Assembly: GCA_002455335.1 (NCBI GenBank)
Contig: DKKP01000264.1
Location: 1 to 7,899, forward strand
Direction of reading: 5' to 3'
Length of the DNA stretch: 7,899 nucleotides
Source of the DNA: Anaerolineales bacterium UBA6663
GTDB taxonomy: Bacteria > Chloroflexota > Anaerolineae > Anaerolineales > UBA6663
Shown here: positions 1 through 6,601 of the stretch, piece after piece
How the letters are laid out: every line of letters begins with the position of its first letter
How positions within the stretch are numbered: the stretch's first letter is position 1
Made by a program: the position numbers and the translations under genes
The notes under the pieces: model-generated
Seen by the model: only the letters and a program-made list of their open reading frames with translations
The model's database searches: none
Told to the model about the DNA's origin: nothing

Positions 1-544
1 GGTCGCGATCGCCACGGCCGGCCCGACCCTGCCCCCGCCGACGCGCACATCACCGCCGCCAACCGCCACGGTGCCACCGCCGACAGCGATCCCGCCGAGC
101 ATCACGCCGACGCTCGTGCCGCCGACTGCCACCCCGACAACCGGGCCGACGCTGGCCGTCACCCTGATCATCCCTAGATTGACGCTGATCGTGCCCAACC
201 CGACGCTGATCATCCCGATCCTGCCCACGTCGACCAAGTCGGGCCGCAGCGCCGCGATCACGGGGATCGCGCTAGACGGCGACATCTACTACGTCAATTA
301 CGTGGTGAATGGGTTTACGCAGTCACTCTCGGGCAGCCACGTGCATTTCTTCTTCAACACGGTGTCGCCGGCCCAGGCCGGTGTGCCCGGCGGCGGGCCG
401 TGGATCCTCTACGCCGGCCCCAACCCCTTCGCAGGCTATCGCGTCAGCGATCGCCCTGACGGCGCCACCCAGATGTGCATCCTCGTGGCCAATGCCGATC
501 ACTCGGTCGAGCAGGGGACAGGGAATTGCTGGAACCTGCCTTAG
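1..544 (+). CDS. Exported Pro/Thr-rich protein with conserved C-terminal domain (5' partial)
   Basis: The reading frame is open from base 2 to a TAG at 542-544, giving 180 visible residues; the true start and any signal peptide lie upstream. A GTG at 71 is only an internal Val codon within the Pro/Thr-rich stretch, so I do not use it as the start. Visible residues 1-75 are a Pro/Thr/Ala-rich, linker-like region ending in three copies of TLI[IV]P spaced seven residues apart. Residues 80-180 form a compact domain with SGSHVHFFFNTV, GGGPWILYAGPNPF, SDRPDGA, and a CILVAN...GTGNCWNLP ending whose two Cys could form a disulfide. I recognise this C-terminal block as recurring at the ends of secreted or membrane-anchored Chloroflexota proteins after a TPT-type linker; its function is not known to me. 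The gene converges on the beta-helix gene with 10 bp between stop codons and no visible terminator. It is probably extracellular (inference). Confidence 0.82.
   Translation, partial: VAIATAGPTLPPPTRTSPPPTATVPPPTAIPPSITPTLVPPTATPTTGPTLAVTLIIPRLTLIVPNPTLIIPILPTSTKSGRSAAITGIALDGDIYYVNYVVNGFTQSLSGSHVHFFFNTVSPAQAGVPGGGPWILYAGPNPFAGYRVSDRPDGATQMCILVANADHSVEQGTGNCWNLP
161..217 (+). repeat. Three in-frame 21-bp-period repeats coding TLI[IV]P
   Basis: Segments 161-175, 182-196 and 203-217 each encode Thr-Leu-Ile-Ile/Val-Pro with a 21-bp period (CTGATCATCCC, CTGATCGTGCCC, CTGATCATCCC). The repeat forms the end of the linker just before the folded domain of the truncated first gene. It probably arose by local tandem duplication followed by drift. 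Confidence 0.6.
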
Positions 545-554
545 GCTTTCATGC

Positions 555-2105
555 TCACCGACGGACAATCGGCAAATACGTGAGGCGGGCGGTGGGCCTG
601 ACCGTCACCGTGTCGGTCAGCAGCGGCGTGCCGGCGAGCATGGCCGTGAGCGTGACCGTGTAGGGCACGTCGTTCGTCAGGCCGGTCAACGTGTGGGCGC
701 GCGCGGTGTTGGCGATGCCCGTGATGGGCGAGGGCTGATCGCCAGCCGGACCGGTGTAGCTGATCCTCCAGGTGCTGGTGATCGGCAGGGTTGCGCTGAC
801 GCTCCATCCGAGCCTCAGGCTGCCATCCCCGGGCGCAACCCACAACGCAAGCGCGGGCACGAACTCGTAGGCGCCCACGTCGTAAGCCGCCCCCCTGGGC
901 CGTACCACACCATCCCTATCCGCGACGACCTGCGCCAGAGCGAGGCCGGAGTCGATCGCCGCCGAATCGCCCCCCAGATGAAAATCCCCTGCCGCGCCGT
1001 TGACGAAATGCGGGTTGCCGGTGATGGGGGCGGTATCGGACGCGTTGGTGAGCCTGGCCGGCGCCGGCCAATACAGGTTGTGGTCCACCACCGGCGTCAC
1101 GTCGGTGCGCTGATTGTCGATATGTTTGGCGCTTGCCTGACTTCCCAGATCGATCAGGTTGTTCCGCAGATACAGGGTCTGGAGCGTCCCAGGCCCGTAG
1201 ATCAGGATCCCGCCCAGGCCGTTGTTGACCAGGGTGTTGTGATCGATCGAGATCGCACGCGCGTCGGATGAGAGGTTGATCCCGGCCACCGGGTTGTTGA
1301 AAAAGAGGTTGTTGCGGACGACGACGTTCTCGATCCGCGCCCCGTCGCTGGCGGCAAGGATCAGCCCCGAGCGCTGCTCGGATTCGTAAGCGACGTTCCC
1401 CTCGATCACGACGTCCTTGATCAGCCGTGTGAAAGTCGATGGGTCCTCGCTGCGGCGTTGATCGAAAACATGGATGCCATAGCCCGTCATCCCGCGCGCC
1501 AGATTGTTGCGCAGGGTGATGTTCGTCCCGTGGTGTATGTAGTAGCAGTGCCCTTGCGTCCCCTGGGTGTTGCCCTCGATGTCGCACACGTTGCCTTCGA
1601 GCAGGATGTTGTTCCCCTCGGTGCTGATGGCGTCGTAGGCGTAGCCAGATCCGGTGAACCGGTTGCTGACCAGCTGGATCGTCGTGCGGTCGAGGCCCCA
1701 GATGGCGATCGACTTTCCGTTGGTGAAGCGCAGGCCCTCGATGCGCAGATAGTCGCATGAGATGTAGAGCGAACGTACTGCGTTGGTAAACAGCGGCGCC
1801 TCGCCGGGGTACGCGCGGATCGTGACCAACCCGCCGGCTGCCGAGCCGCAATGCCCGTAATCCGACCGCAGCCAGATCTCGCCTTCGGTGTACGTGCCGC
1901 CGCGCACCAGCACCGTGTCGCCCGGCTCAGCCGTCTCCCCGGCGTGTTGCAGTGTCGCCCACGGTTGGCTGAACGTGCCGGGGCTGCTGTCGGAGCCTGT
2001 GGTCGCGACGTAGTACGTGCGCGGCTGCGCCTGCGCGACAGGCGCGGGCCCGAACGTCGTGATAAGCCCAACCACCACCAGCCACTGACGAAGACTGCGT
2101 TTCAT
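555..2105 (-). CDS. Exported right-handed parallel beta-helix protein with Fn3-like module
   Basis: A 516-residue protein. Residues 1-26 (MKRSLRQWL, a hydrophobic core, then PVAQA) look like a Sec signal peptide with cleavage before QPRTYYVA. Residues 30-395 read as a parallel beta-helix: an opening YYVATTGSDSSPGT...PWATLQHA block typical of DUF1565/pectate-lyase-like proteins, then many coils of the NNI-L-EGN / NITLRNN / VVIEGNV / VVVRNN type. Near 383-415 sits AIDSG...RPRGAAYDVGAYE, the usual end of 'choice-of-anchor Q' beta-helix proteins. Residues 418-503 look like a fibronectin type III domain, and the chain ends LTYLPIVRR. Such folds bind or cleave polysaccharides, but I see no catalytic set, so the substrate is unknown. 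I chose the ATG at 2105 over the GTG at 2111 because AGGCGG lies five bases upstream of it; the GTG lacks a ribosome binding site. It follows the HzsA-related gene by two bases and is certainly co-transcribed with it. Confidence 0.9.
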   Translation of the reverse strand: MKRSLRQWLVVVGLITTFGPAPVAQAQPRTYYVATTGSDSSPGTFSQPWATLQHAGETAEPGDTVLVRGGTYTEGEIWLRSDYGHCGSAAGGLVTIRAYPGEAPLFTNAVRSLYISCDYLRIEGLRFTNGKSIAIWGLDRTTIQLVSNRFTGSGYAYDAISTEGNNILLEGNVCDIEGNTQGTQGHCYYIHHGTNITLRNNLARGMTGYGIHVFDQRRSEDPSTFTRLIKDVVIEGNVAYESEQRSGLILAASDGARIENVVVRNNLFFNNPVAGINLSSDARAISIDHNTLVNNGLGGILIYGPGTLQTLYLRNNLIDLGSQASAKHIDNQRTDVTPVVDHNLYWPAPARLTNASDTAPITGNPHFVNGAAGDFHLGGDSAAIDSGLALAQVVADRDGVVRPRGAAYDVGAYEFVPALALWVAPGDGSLRLGWSVSATLPITSTWRISYTGPAGDQPSPITGIANTARAHTLTGLTNDVPYTVTLTAMLAGTPLLTDTVTVRPTARLTYLPIVRR

Positions 2106-2116
2106 GTTCACCGCCT
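2106..2116 (-). promoter_or_regulatory. Ribosome binding site made from the upstream gene's last codons
   Basis: On the minus strand the upstream gene ends AGG CGG TGA (Arg-Arg-stop, 2116-2108), followed by AC and the ATG at 2105. AGGCGGTGA matches the anti-Shine-Dalgarno complement AGGAGGTGA at eight of nine bases, with five bases from AGGCGG to the ATG. It decides the start of the beta-helix gene and implies that ribosomes finishing the first gene help initiate on the second. Confidence 0.7.
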
Positions 2117-5104
2117 GAGGACGGGCAGGTACAACCGCTGCGGCAAGATCGCGAACGATTGCACCACGCGCGTGACGTTGCCCTGCCCATCGCGCACCTG
2201 CGCGTACAGGCGGGCCGCTGCCGCGCTCGTCAGCGGCGCAGGCAGCATGATGGTGAAGATGCCGTCGCCCGTCGGCTGCGCCAGGTCGGCCAGCTGCGCG
2301 CCCGGAGCGCGGCCGGCGATGGCGATCGTGGCCGTGATCGACAGCGAGCCGGGCTGGATGCCGGTGTAGGCGTCAGCCACGCCCACGCGGATGGCGCTGA
2401 GCGGCGCGCTGCTCAACCCGGGGCGCGGCGCGCTGACCGTCAACGTCGGGCGCACGTCGTCAACGAACCAGCCGTAGTTCTCATTGGCCGTGCCCTCGCC
2501 GGTGTTGATCGGGCAGCCCAGGTCGACCCAGCGCGCGAGCGTGATCTTCTGATCCGCCGTCAGGGTCGACATCCCGCCCGCCGGATGTGCGGTCGAGGGG
2601 ATGAAATCGAGGTCGGCGTCATTGATCTGTGCGCCCGGTGGTAGCGTGGCCGCATCCCCCGGCACGCTTTCGGTGGGGTGGTCGGCGTTGCTCCACCCGT
2701 CGAGCCGGGCACCGAAGATCTTCCAGATCAGCAGGCTGCGCCGGCTCTGGAACAGCCGCACGTAACGGCTGGCATTGGTTTGCCGCCAGTACGCATCGTT
2801 GCCGTAGGTCACCAGCGGCTGGTAGCCCCAGGTCGCGCCCTGATCGCGGCACAGCCGCATGTAATCGCCCGGCGCGCTGAGGTACGTGAAGTCGCCGATG
2901 TCGTAAAGCGCGTGATCGTCGAGCTTCAAGTTGCCGGGCGGGTTGCTGCCACTGTGGCAGCTCACGCACTGGGTCTGGAGGATCGGCCGCACGTCGCGAT
3001 AGAACTCGACGTTGACCACCGGCGCATCGACGGTGCGCGTGATGGGGTTGCCGCCGGTATCGTGGGTGACCAGAGGCGTAACCTGGCTCAGATCCAGCAC
3101 GTTGTAGTCCGGCTGCGCGGCAGCGGTCTGCTCGAAGTCGAGCGGCTGCTGGCTGTGTGCGTGGCAGCCGCCGCAGTCGTAGCGCGCCTCGCCGGGCCGC
3201 ACCTGATGCCAGGTCTGGGCCATCGTCAGCACCATGCCGTTGCGGTCGAGCATCTGGAAGGTCAGCGGCGTATCGGCGGGCACGCGGGCCAGGAAGCTGG
3301 TGTCGGGGTTGCCCTCCGGGTCGAGGATCGGGTTGCCCTGGGCGTCGAACTTGCGCAACGCGATCTCACCCAGGATGCGCAGCTTCTCGTTGACCCAGTT
3401 GAAGAAGTGCTGGCCGTTGTGCGGGCCGTAGCTGCGGTGGGTGTTGGGCTCCATCAGGAGCACACGCACGGCCCAGATGTCGGCATCGGTGTACCGCCCC
3501 GCCTCCGCGCCCTGCTGGAACCAGTTGAAGCTCTGGCCGTTCTCGGCGGTGTTGAAGGCATCCAGCCCGCCCCAGCGGTTATTGGCGTTGTTGCCCGGGA
3601 AGCTCTCGCGTTTGTAGAAGCTGCTCGTGCCGATCAGGCCGTATGGGGTGCCGGCGGGGAGCAGATCGGGGTGCTCGGCGCCGTCGTTGGGCAGCCAGGG
3701 GAGGTCGGCCGGCTGGCCAACCCCGTGCACGGCCGAGTACGGCACCACAGCCCGCGGCCAGACCTCGTTGTACTGCGGGAGGTTTTTGATCGGCACCAGT
3801 TGGCTCGGGCTGCTGACGGCGTTCCCGCCAGGGATCAGGTACAGCCCGGCGTCCACGGCTGGCAGGTCATCGGGCCGGTCGAGGACATTGGCCGGACCGA
3901 CGGTATAAGCCACGAGCAGGTCGTTGTTGGGCGCGGCCGATGGATGCGTGAACTTGCCCAGGCGCAGCGCGTTATTGCACGTTGCGGCGCCGCCGGGGCA
4001 GGGCGCGGCCTCATCATTCGCAGTTGTGAAGGGCGTGATCGAGACCAGGCCCCTTGGCGTGAACGGCATCCGGAAGGGATAGACGAAACCGCCGCCGACC
4101 GTTTGGGTGATGGGTGGGTTCTGCGCGAGGTTCGCCGGATGGAAGCGCGCCATGCCGGGCGCAAAATCGGTCGGGAAGCGATACAGCGCGCCGAAGCCCC
4201 AGTTGTTCAGGTTGTAGTAGTCCTCGACCACGATATCGCCGTCGCCAAGCTGCGTGGCGAAGTGGAACGATCCGGCCTCCTTGAACGAACTGACTAGCGG
4301 CTCCCAGGTACGGCCATCGGGTTTGATCGCCCACAGGCCCCAGTTGCGCGAGTCGCGCAGGCCCTGCGTCTCGAAGCTGCTGAACATCACCCGGCCGTCG
4401 GCCAGCGGCGTCGGGTGCAGGGTGCTACCGATGGTCATCGGGGCGATGGCCGTGACGTTGCCCCCATCCCAATCCATGACGTACAGCTGCAGGGTCGGGT
4501 TGGTGTAGCCTTTGGGCGGGATGAAGCCGTTGCGATTGCTGGCGAAGATGATCCTGCCCCCGGGCAGCGGCGCCGGGCCGAGGTTGAGGATGCCGTAGCC
4601 GAGCCGGTTGTATTGCTCAGACGGGTTGACCGGGTTCGACTCGAGCCAGTTGCCCGCGCCGGTGTTGGGTGTGAACTCCTGAAAAGTCAGCCGTTGAGTC
4701 TGCCGCGATCCGAGGTGCATGCGGTAGATATCGGCCCCTTGATAAGGGAGATTGCCGCGCTGCGTGTTCAGCTGCCCGGGAGTGACATCCGGGAAGAAGC
4801 TGTAGAACACGTATTGCCCATCGAAGGAGATGAACGGGTCGGTGACCGCGCCGTTCGTCGTGTCAACGAGTACTTCCTCGCGGCCATCCGGATGCAGCAA
4901 CATCAGATCTGAGCCCGGCTCGATCGTGCCCGGGTGGAAGACCTCGGGCCAAACGGTGTGGGTTGCGTCGCCCTTGCGCGGCTGCCGGATGTAGACGATG
5001 TCGTACGACACGCCGGGCGCGGAGAGCGCCGGTTGCGCATTCAACGCGCCCAAGCTCAGACCGACCAGACCCAACCCCAGGACGAAGCGGAATGCCAGCT
5101 GCAT
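2108..5104 (-). CDS. HzsA-related exported dihaem cytochrome c with beta-propeller
   Basis: A 998-residue protein. Residues 1-22 (MQLAFRFVLGLGLVGLSLG, then ALNA) look like a signal peptide. Residues 30-330 contain propeller-type repeats (GSDLMLLHPDGREE, DPFISFDGQYVFYS, GGRIIFASNRNG, LYVMDWDGGNVT, LWAIKPDGRTW). The middle holds blocks I associate with the hydrazine synthase alpha-like family: NWGFGALYRFP, GKFTHPSAAPNNDLL, YNEVWPRAVV, and VPADTPLTFQMLDRNG followed by RPGE. Two c-type haem motifs follow: CGGCH at 644-648 and CVSCH at 713-717, the second after VNVEFYRDVRPILQTQ as in planctomycete-type cytochromes. An Ig-like module ends in RLYLPVLRR. In anammox bacteria HzsA forms hydrazine with HzsB and HzsC; neither is here, and homologues are widespread with unknown roles, so I call only an exported redox protein. 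I chose the ATG at 5104 because GGAGG lies four bases upstream and the signal peptide begins there; the frame extends upstream to 5257 without signal-like sequence. First gene of a two-gene operon. Confidence 0.86.
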   Translation of the reverse strand: MQLAFRFVLGLGLVGLSLGALNAQPALSAPGVSYDIVYIRQPRKGDATHTVWPEVFHPGTIEPGSDLMLLHPDGREEVLVDTTNGAVTDPFISFDGQYVFYSFFPDVTPGQLNTQRGNLPYQGADIYRMHLGSRQTQRLTFQEFTPNTGAGNWLESNPVNPSEQYNRLGYGILNLGPAPLPGGRIIFASNRNGFIPPKGYTNPTLQLYVMDWDGGNVTAIAPMTIGSTLHPTPLADGRVMFSSFETQGLRDSRNWGLWAIKPDGRTWEPLVSSFKEAGSFHFATQLGDGDIVVEDYYNLNNWGFGALYRFPTDFAPGMARFHPANLAQNPPITQTVGGGFVYPFRMPFTPRGLVSITPFTTANDEAAPCPGGAATCNNALRLGKFTHPSAAPNNDLLVAYTVGPANVLDRPDDLPAVDAGLYLIPGGNAVSSPSQLVPIKNLPQYNEVWPRAVVPYSAVHGVGQPADLPWLPNDGAEHPDLLPAGTPYGLIGTSSFYKRESFPGNNANNRWGGLDAFNTAENGQSFNWFQQGAEAGRYTDADIWAVRVLLMEPNTHRSYGPHNGQHFFNWVNEKLRILGEIALRKFDAQGNPILDPEGNPDTSFLARVPADTPLTFQMLDRNGMVLTMAQTWHQVRPGEARYDCGGCHAHSQQPLDFEQTAAAQPDYNVLDLSQVTPLVTHDTGGNPITRTVDAPVVNVEFYRDVRPILQTQCVSCHSGSNPPGNLKLDDHALYDIGDFTYLSAPGDYMRLCRDQGATWGYQPLVTYGNDAYWRQTNASRYVRLFQSRRSLLIWKIFGARLDGWSNADHPTESVPGDAATLPPGAQINDADLDFIPSTAHPAGGMSTLTADQKITLARWVDLGCPINTGEGTANENYGWFVDDVRPTLTVSAPRPGLSSAPLSAIRVGVADAYTGIQPGSLSITATIAIAGRAPGAQLADLAQPTGDGIFTIMLPAPLTSAAAARLYAQVRDGQGNVTRVVQSFAILPQRLYLPVLRR

Positions 5105-5113
5105 AAGGCCTCC
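5105..5113 (-). promoter_or_regulatory. Ribosome binding site of the HzsA-related gene
   Basis: The minus strand reads TTTGGAGGCCTT directly before the ATG at 5104. The GGAGG core (5113-5109) is four bases from the start, slightly short but strong. It supports this start over the longer in-frame extension to 5257. Confidence 0.65.
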
Positions 5114-5200
5114 AAACGTGACGGTCTCTTTGTCGTCTGTTTTTGGTGTGTCCACCCGACGCCTGGGGGGCGCGAAGGGGGCGCACCGCTGCCCCACCCC

Positions 5201-5271
5201 GGCACGCCGGCCAACACAGGCGGCGGCAGACACCGCCTCGCGCCGAGCTGCCGGCAACCATCCGGCGTGCC
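5201..5271 (-). repeat. Nested inverted repeat, possible structured leader RNA
   Basis: GGCACGCCGG at 5201-5210 pairs perfectly with CCGGCGTGCC at 5262-5271 (10 bp). Inside the loop, AGGCGG (5218-5223) pairs with CCGCCT (5233-5238), and CGGCAG (5224-5229) can pair with CTGCCG (5248-5253); these two inner stems exclude each other. The element lies 97-167 nt upstream of the HzsA-related start, and within its transcript if the promoter at 5345-5373 is used. It matches no riboswitch family I recognise, and GC-rich DNA gives some stems by chance. Confidence 0.35.
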
Positions 5272-5317
5272 TTCACGATTGATTCGCAAACGCGGTGGCT
5301 GGCACCCAGGGCTGCGC

Positions 5318-5338
5318 GGCATAGGGCATGCCACGTGG
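5318..5338. repeat. Overlapping palindromes near the predicted start of transcription
   Basis: GGCAT (5318-5322) and ATGCC (5328-5332) flank five bases. GGCATGCC (5325-5332) and CCACGTGG (5331-5338) are each perfect 8-bp palindromes sharing two bases. They sit just downstream of the candidate -10 at 5345-5350, about where transcription would begin, so they could be an operator. No matching copy was seen elsewhere in the window. Confidence 0.25.
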
Positions 5339-5344
5339 TTACTC

Positions 5345-5373
5345 AGTATAGGGTTCGGCTGGGCTGTTGTGAG
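5345..5373 (-). promoter_or_regulatory. Candidate sigma70-type promoter for the HzsA-related operon
   Basis: On the minus strand TATACT (5350-5345) matches the -10 consensus at five of six bases, and CTCACA (5373-5368) matches the -35 consensus at four of six, with a 17-bp spacer. This predicts a start near 5338 and a leader of about 230 nt. It is the best such pair I saw by eye in the intergenic region, but Chloroflexota promoters are poorly defined. Confidence 0.3.
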
Positions 5374-5434
5374 CGAGGGGAGTACGAAGTGCGGAGGCCG
5401 GGCCTGAAAATCACCTATGTCGGCAACAACGAAT

Positions 5435-5468
5435 GTGCGGAGCCGCACGCCTGCCACTCACGAGTGGC
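5435..5468. repeat. Two adjacent short dyads, possible terminator or operator
   Basis: GTGCGG-AG-CCGCAC (5435-5448) and GCCACTC-AC-GAGTGGC (5453-5468) are perfect dyads separated by four bases. As RNA they would form two hairpins with four-base loops. On the minus strand the pair is followed by ATTCGTTGTTG, a weak T-rich stretch, so it could end transcription of the WYL regulator gene about 160 nt after its stop. The near-absence of a loop also suits a protein-binding site. Confidence 0.3.
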
Positions 5469-5628
5469 TGCCTATATCTTAGCGTCGCTGTCGCCGGGTG
5501 CCGGTCGATGCTGTGCGGCAATCGAGACGGGCCAGGCTCGACACTGACCCAGTTGGGTTCACTTCAGGGTGTGACCGCGATCTGCACCCGACGTCCCTCG
5601 CTAACTCAAAATGAGATTGCTGCTCGGA

Positions 5629-6594
5629 TCAAATGGTCGGGCCCTCTTTACCCCCTTCGAGCAGCAACTCGCCAAGCCGACGCACGGCTGCCCGCAAACC
5701 CTCCGGCGCCCTGGCCTGAAACGCGAATGGCAGGGCTGCCAGTTCGCGCACCAACCAGTCGTAGTTGTCGGTCGCGCCGCGGAGCCGGGTGCCCTCGCCC
5801 TGCGGCTCGAGAACGCCCACGGGCCTTCGCAGCGCGCGCTGGGCTGTCGCCAGATCGGCGTCAAGCCAGGCCTCAAAAGGGTGCGCACGCGGCAGGCTCG
5901 CCCAGGCCTCGTCGAGATACGCGAGCACATCGAACCCCTGCGGCCGAGCGAAGCGCTGTCCGCCCAATACGTTCAGGAGCTCGATGCGATCGAGCCGAAA
6001 AGTCCGCGGACCGTGCCGCAGGCTGCAGTGCCCGACCATGTACCAGTGTCGATCGCGATAGGCGAGCCCATATGGGTCGACGTCGCGCTCGGTCACATCG
6101 CCGCCGGCCGCCCGATAACGCAGCGTCACGCGCAGACGCTCATGGGCCGCCCGGCTGAGCTCGAACAAGATCGCGGCTGCGACCTGAACGCCGGGCTCAT
6201 GCGTGTCGAGCGCGACGGTTTCGCTGAAGGCGCGCACGCGAAGCCGCAACTCGGGCGGCAAGACGCGCTCGAGCTTAGCCCGCGCGCTCTCGGTCGCGAC
6301 AGCACCCTCGGCCAGGCCCAGTTGCCGCGAACTGAGCAGGCCGAGGGCCAACGCCAGCGCTTCGTCGTTGCTGAACATCAACGGTGGTAGCTTCGCGCCT
6401 TCGCCCCAGGTGTAGGCGCCGTGTCGCCCCCGCTCGGCCACGATCGGGATCCCCAAATCCTGCAGCATCGTCACGTAACGGCGCAGCGTGCGCCCATCGA
6501 CCTCGAGCCGCCGCGCTAACTCGGGCCCGGTCATCCGGCCATGGACCTGAAGAAGCTCAAGGACAGCCAGCACGCGCGATGTGGGGTGGTACAT
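5629..6594 (-). CDS. WYL-domain transcriptional regulator (YafY/DeoR-like)
   Basis: A 321-residue DNA-binding regulator. Residues 1-60 form a winged helix-turn-helix: MYHPTSRVLAVLELLQ opens the domain, and GPELARRLEVDGRTLRRYVTML contains the recognition helix. Residues 138-215 form the WYL domain, with the signature variant WYM at 184-186 (RDRHWYMVGH) and the RTFRLDRI segment following it. Residues 235-312 match the C-terminal WCX region. WYL domains generally sense small ligands or nucleic acids; the signal here is unknown. I chose the ATG at 6594 because MYHPTSRVL is the usual N-terminus of this family; a longer frame from 6666 would add 24 unrelated residues. No Shine-Dalgarno sequence precedes it, so translation may be leaderless. 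The gene is divergent from the small ORF/SRPBCC operon across 84 bp that contain a strong dyad, so the likely target is that operon plus itself. Confidence 0.93.
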   Translation of the reverse strand: MYHPTSRVLAVLELLQVHGRMTGPELARRLEVDGRTLRRYVTMLQDLGIPIVAERGRHGAYTWGEGAKLPPLMFSNDEALALALGLLSSRQLGLAEGAVATESARAKLERVLPPELRLRVRAFSETVALDTHEPGVQVAAAILFELSRAAHERLRVTLRYRAAGGDVTERDVDPYGLAYRDRHWYMVGHCSLRHGPRTFRLDRIELLNVLGGQRFARPQGFDVLAYLDEAWASLPRAHPFEAWLDADLATAQRALRRPVGVLEPQGEGTRLRGATDNYDWLVRELAALPFAFQARAPEGLRAAVRRLGELLLEGGKEGPTI

Positions 6595-6601
6595 ATTTTC
6601 T

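Larger units (their letters stand above)
5105..5628. other. Gene-free control region of about 520 bp
   Basis: The stretch between the WYL regulator stop and the HzsA-related start has open frames on both strands, but none shows a recognisable domain, a plausible ribosome binding site or a sensible composition. I read them as by-products of high GC content. The region holds a possible minus-strand promoter (5345-5373), an inverted repeat with inner alternatives (5201-5271), overlapping palindromes (5318-5338) and two tandem short dyads (5435-5468). No tRNA or other structured RNA gene was recognised. Confidence 0.6.

Noticed and set aside
545..554. Shared terminator between the convergent genes
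   Set aside because: Only 10 bp separate the stops, and I see no hairpin with a T-run there or in the adjoining coding ends.
309..1271. 320-codon + strand open frame spanning the first gene and the beta-helix gene
   Set aside because: It overlaps two well-supported genes in other frames and its translation is Arg/Pro/Gly-rich without recognisable motifs.
2109..2111. GTG start for the beta-helix gene overlapping the upstream stop as GTGA
   Set aside because: No purine-rich site lies at a proper distance, whereas the ATG at 2105 has AGGCGG five bases upstream; the difference is only two residues.
2678..4297. Long 539-codon open frame on the + strand inside the HzsA-related gene
   Set aside because: It is antisense to a gene with a signal peptide, haem motifs and conserved blocks; the translation has no domain, is rich in Arg/Val/Ala/Gly as expected of an antisense shadow in GC-rich DNA, and has no suitable ribosome binding site.
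2108..5104. Evidence for anammox (hydrazine synthase)
   Set aside because: Only an HzsA-like protein is present; no HzsB/HzsC-like genes are adjacent, haem spacing differs, and the surroundings resemble Chloroflexota.
5105..5257. N-terminal extension of the HzsA-related gene to 5257
   Set aside because: The extra 51 residues are Arg/Pro/Ala-rich and would put the signal peptide internal; the ATG at 5104 has its own GGAGG.
5433..6158. + strand open frame of 241 codons over the control region and WYL gene
   Set aside because: It is largely antisense to the WYL regulator, and its Arg/Ala/Pro-rich composition is that of a shadow frame.
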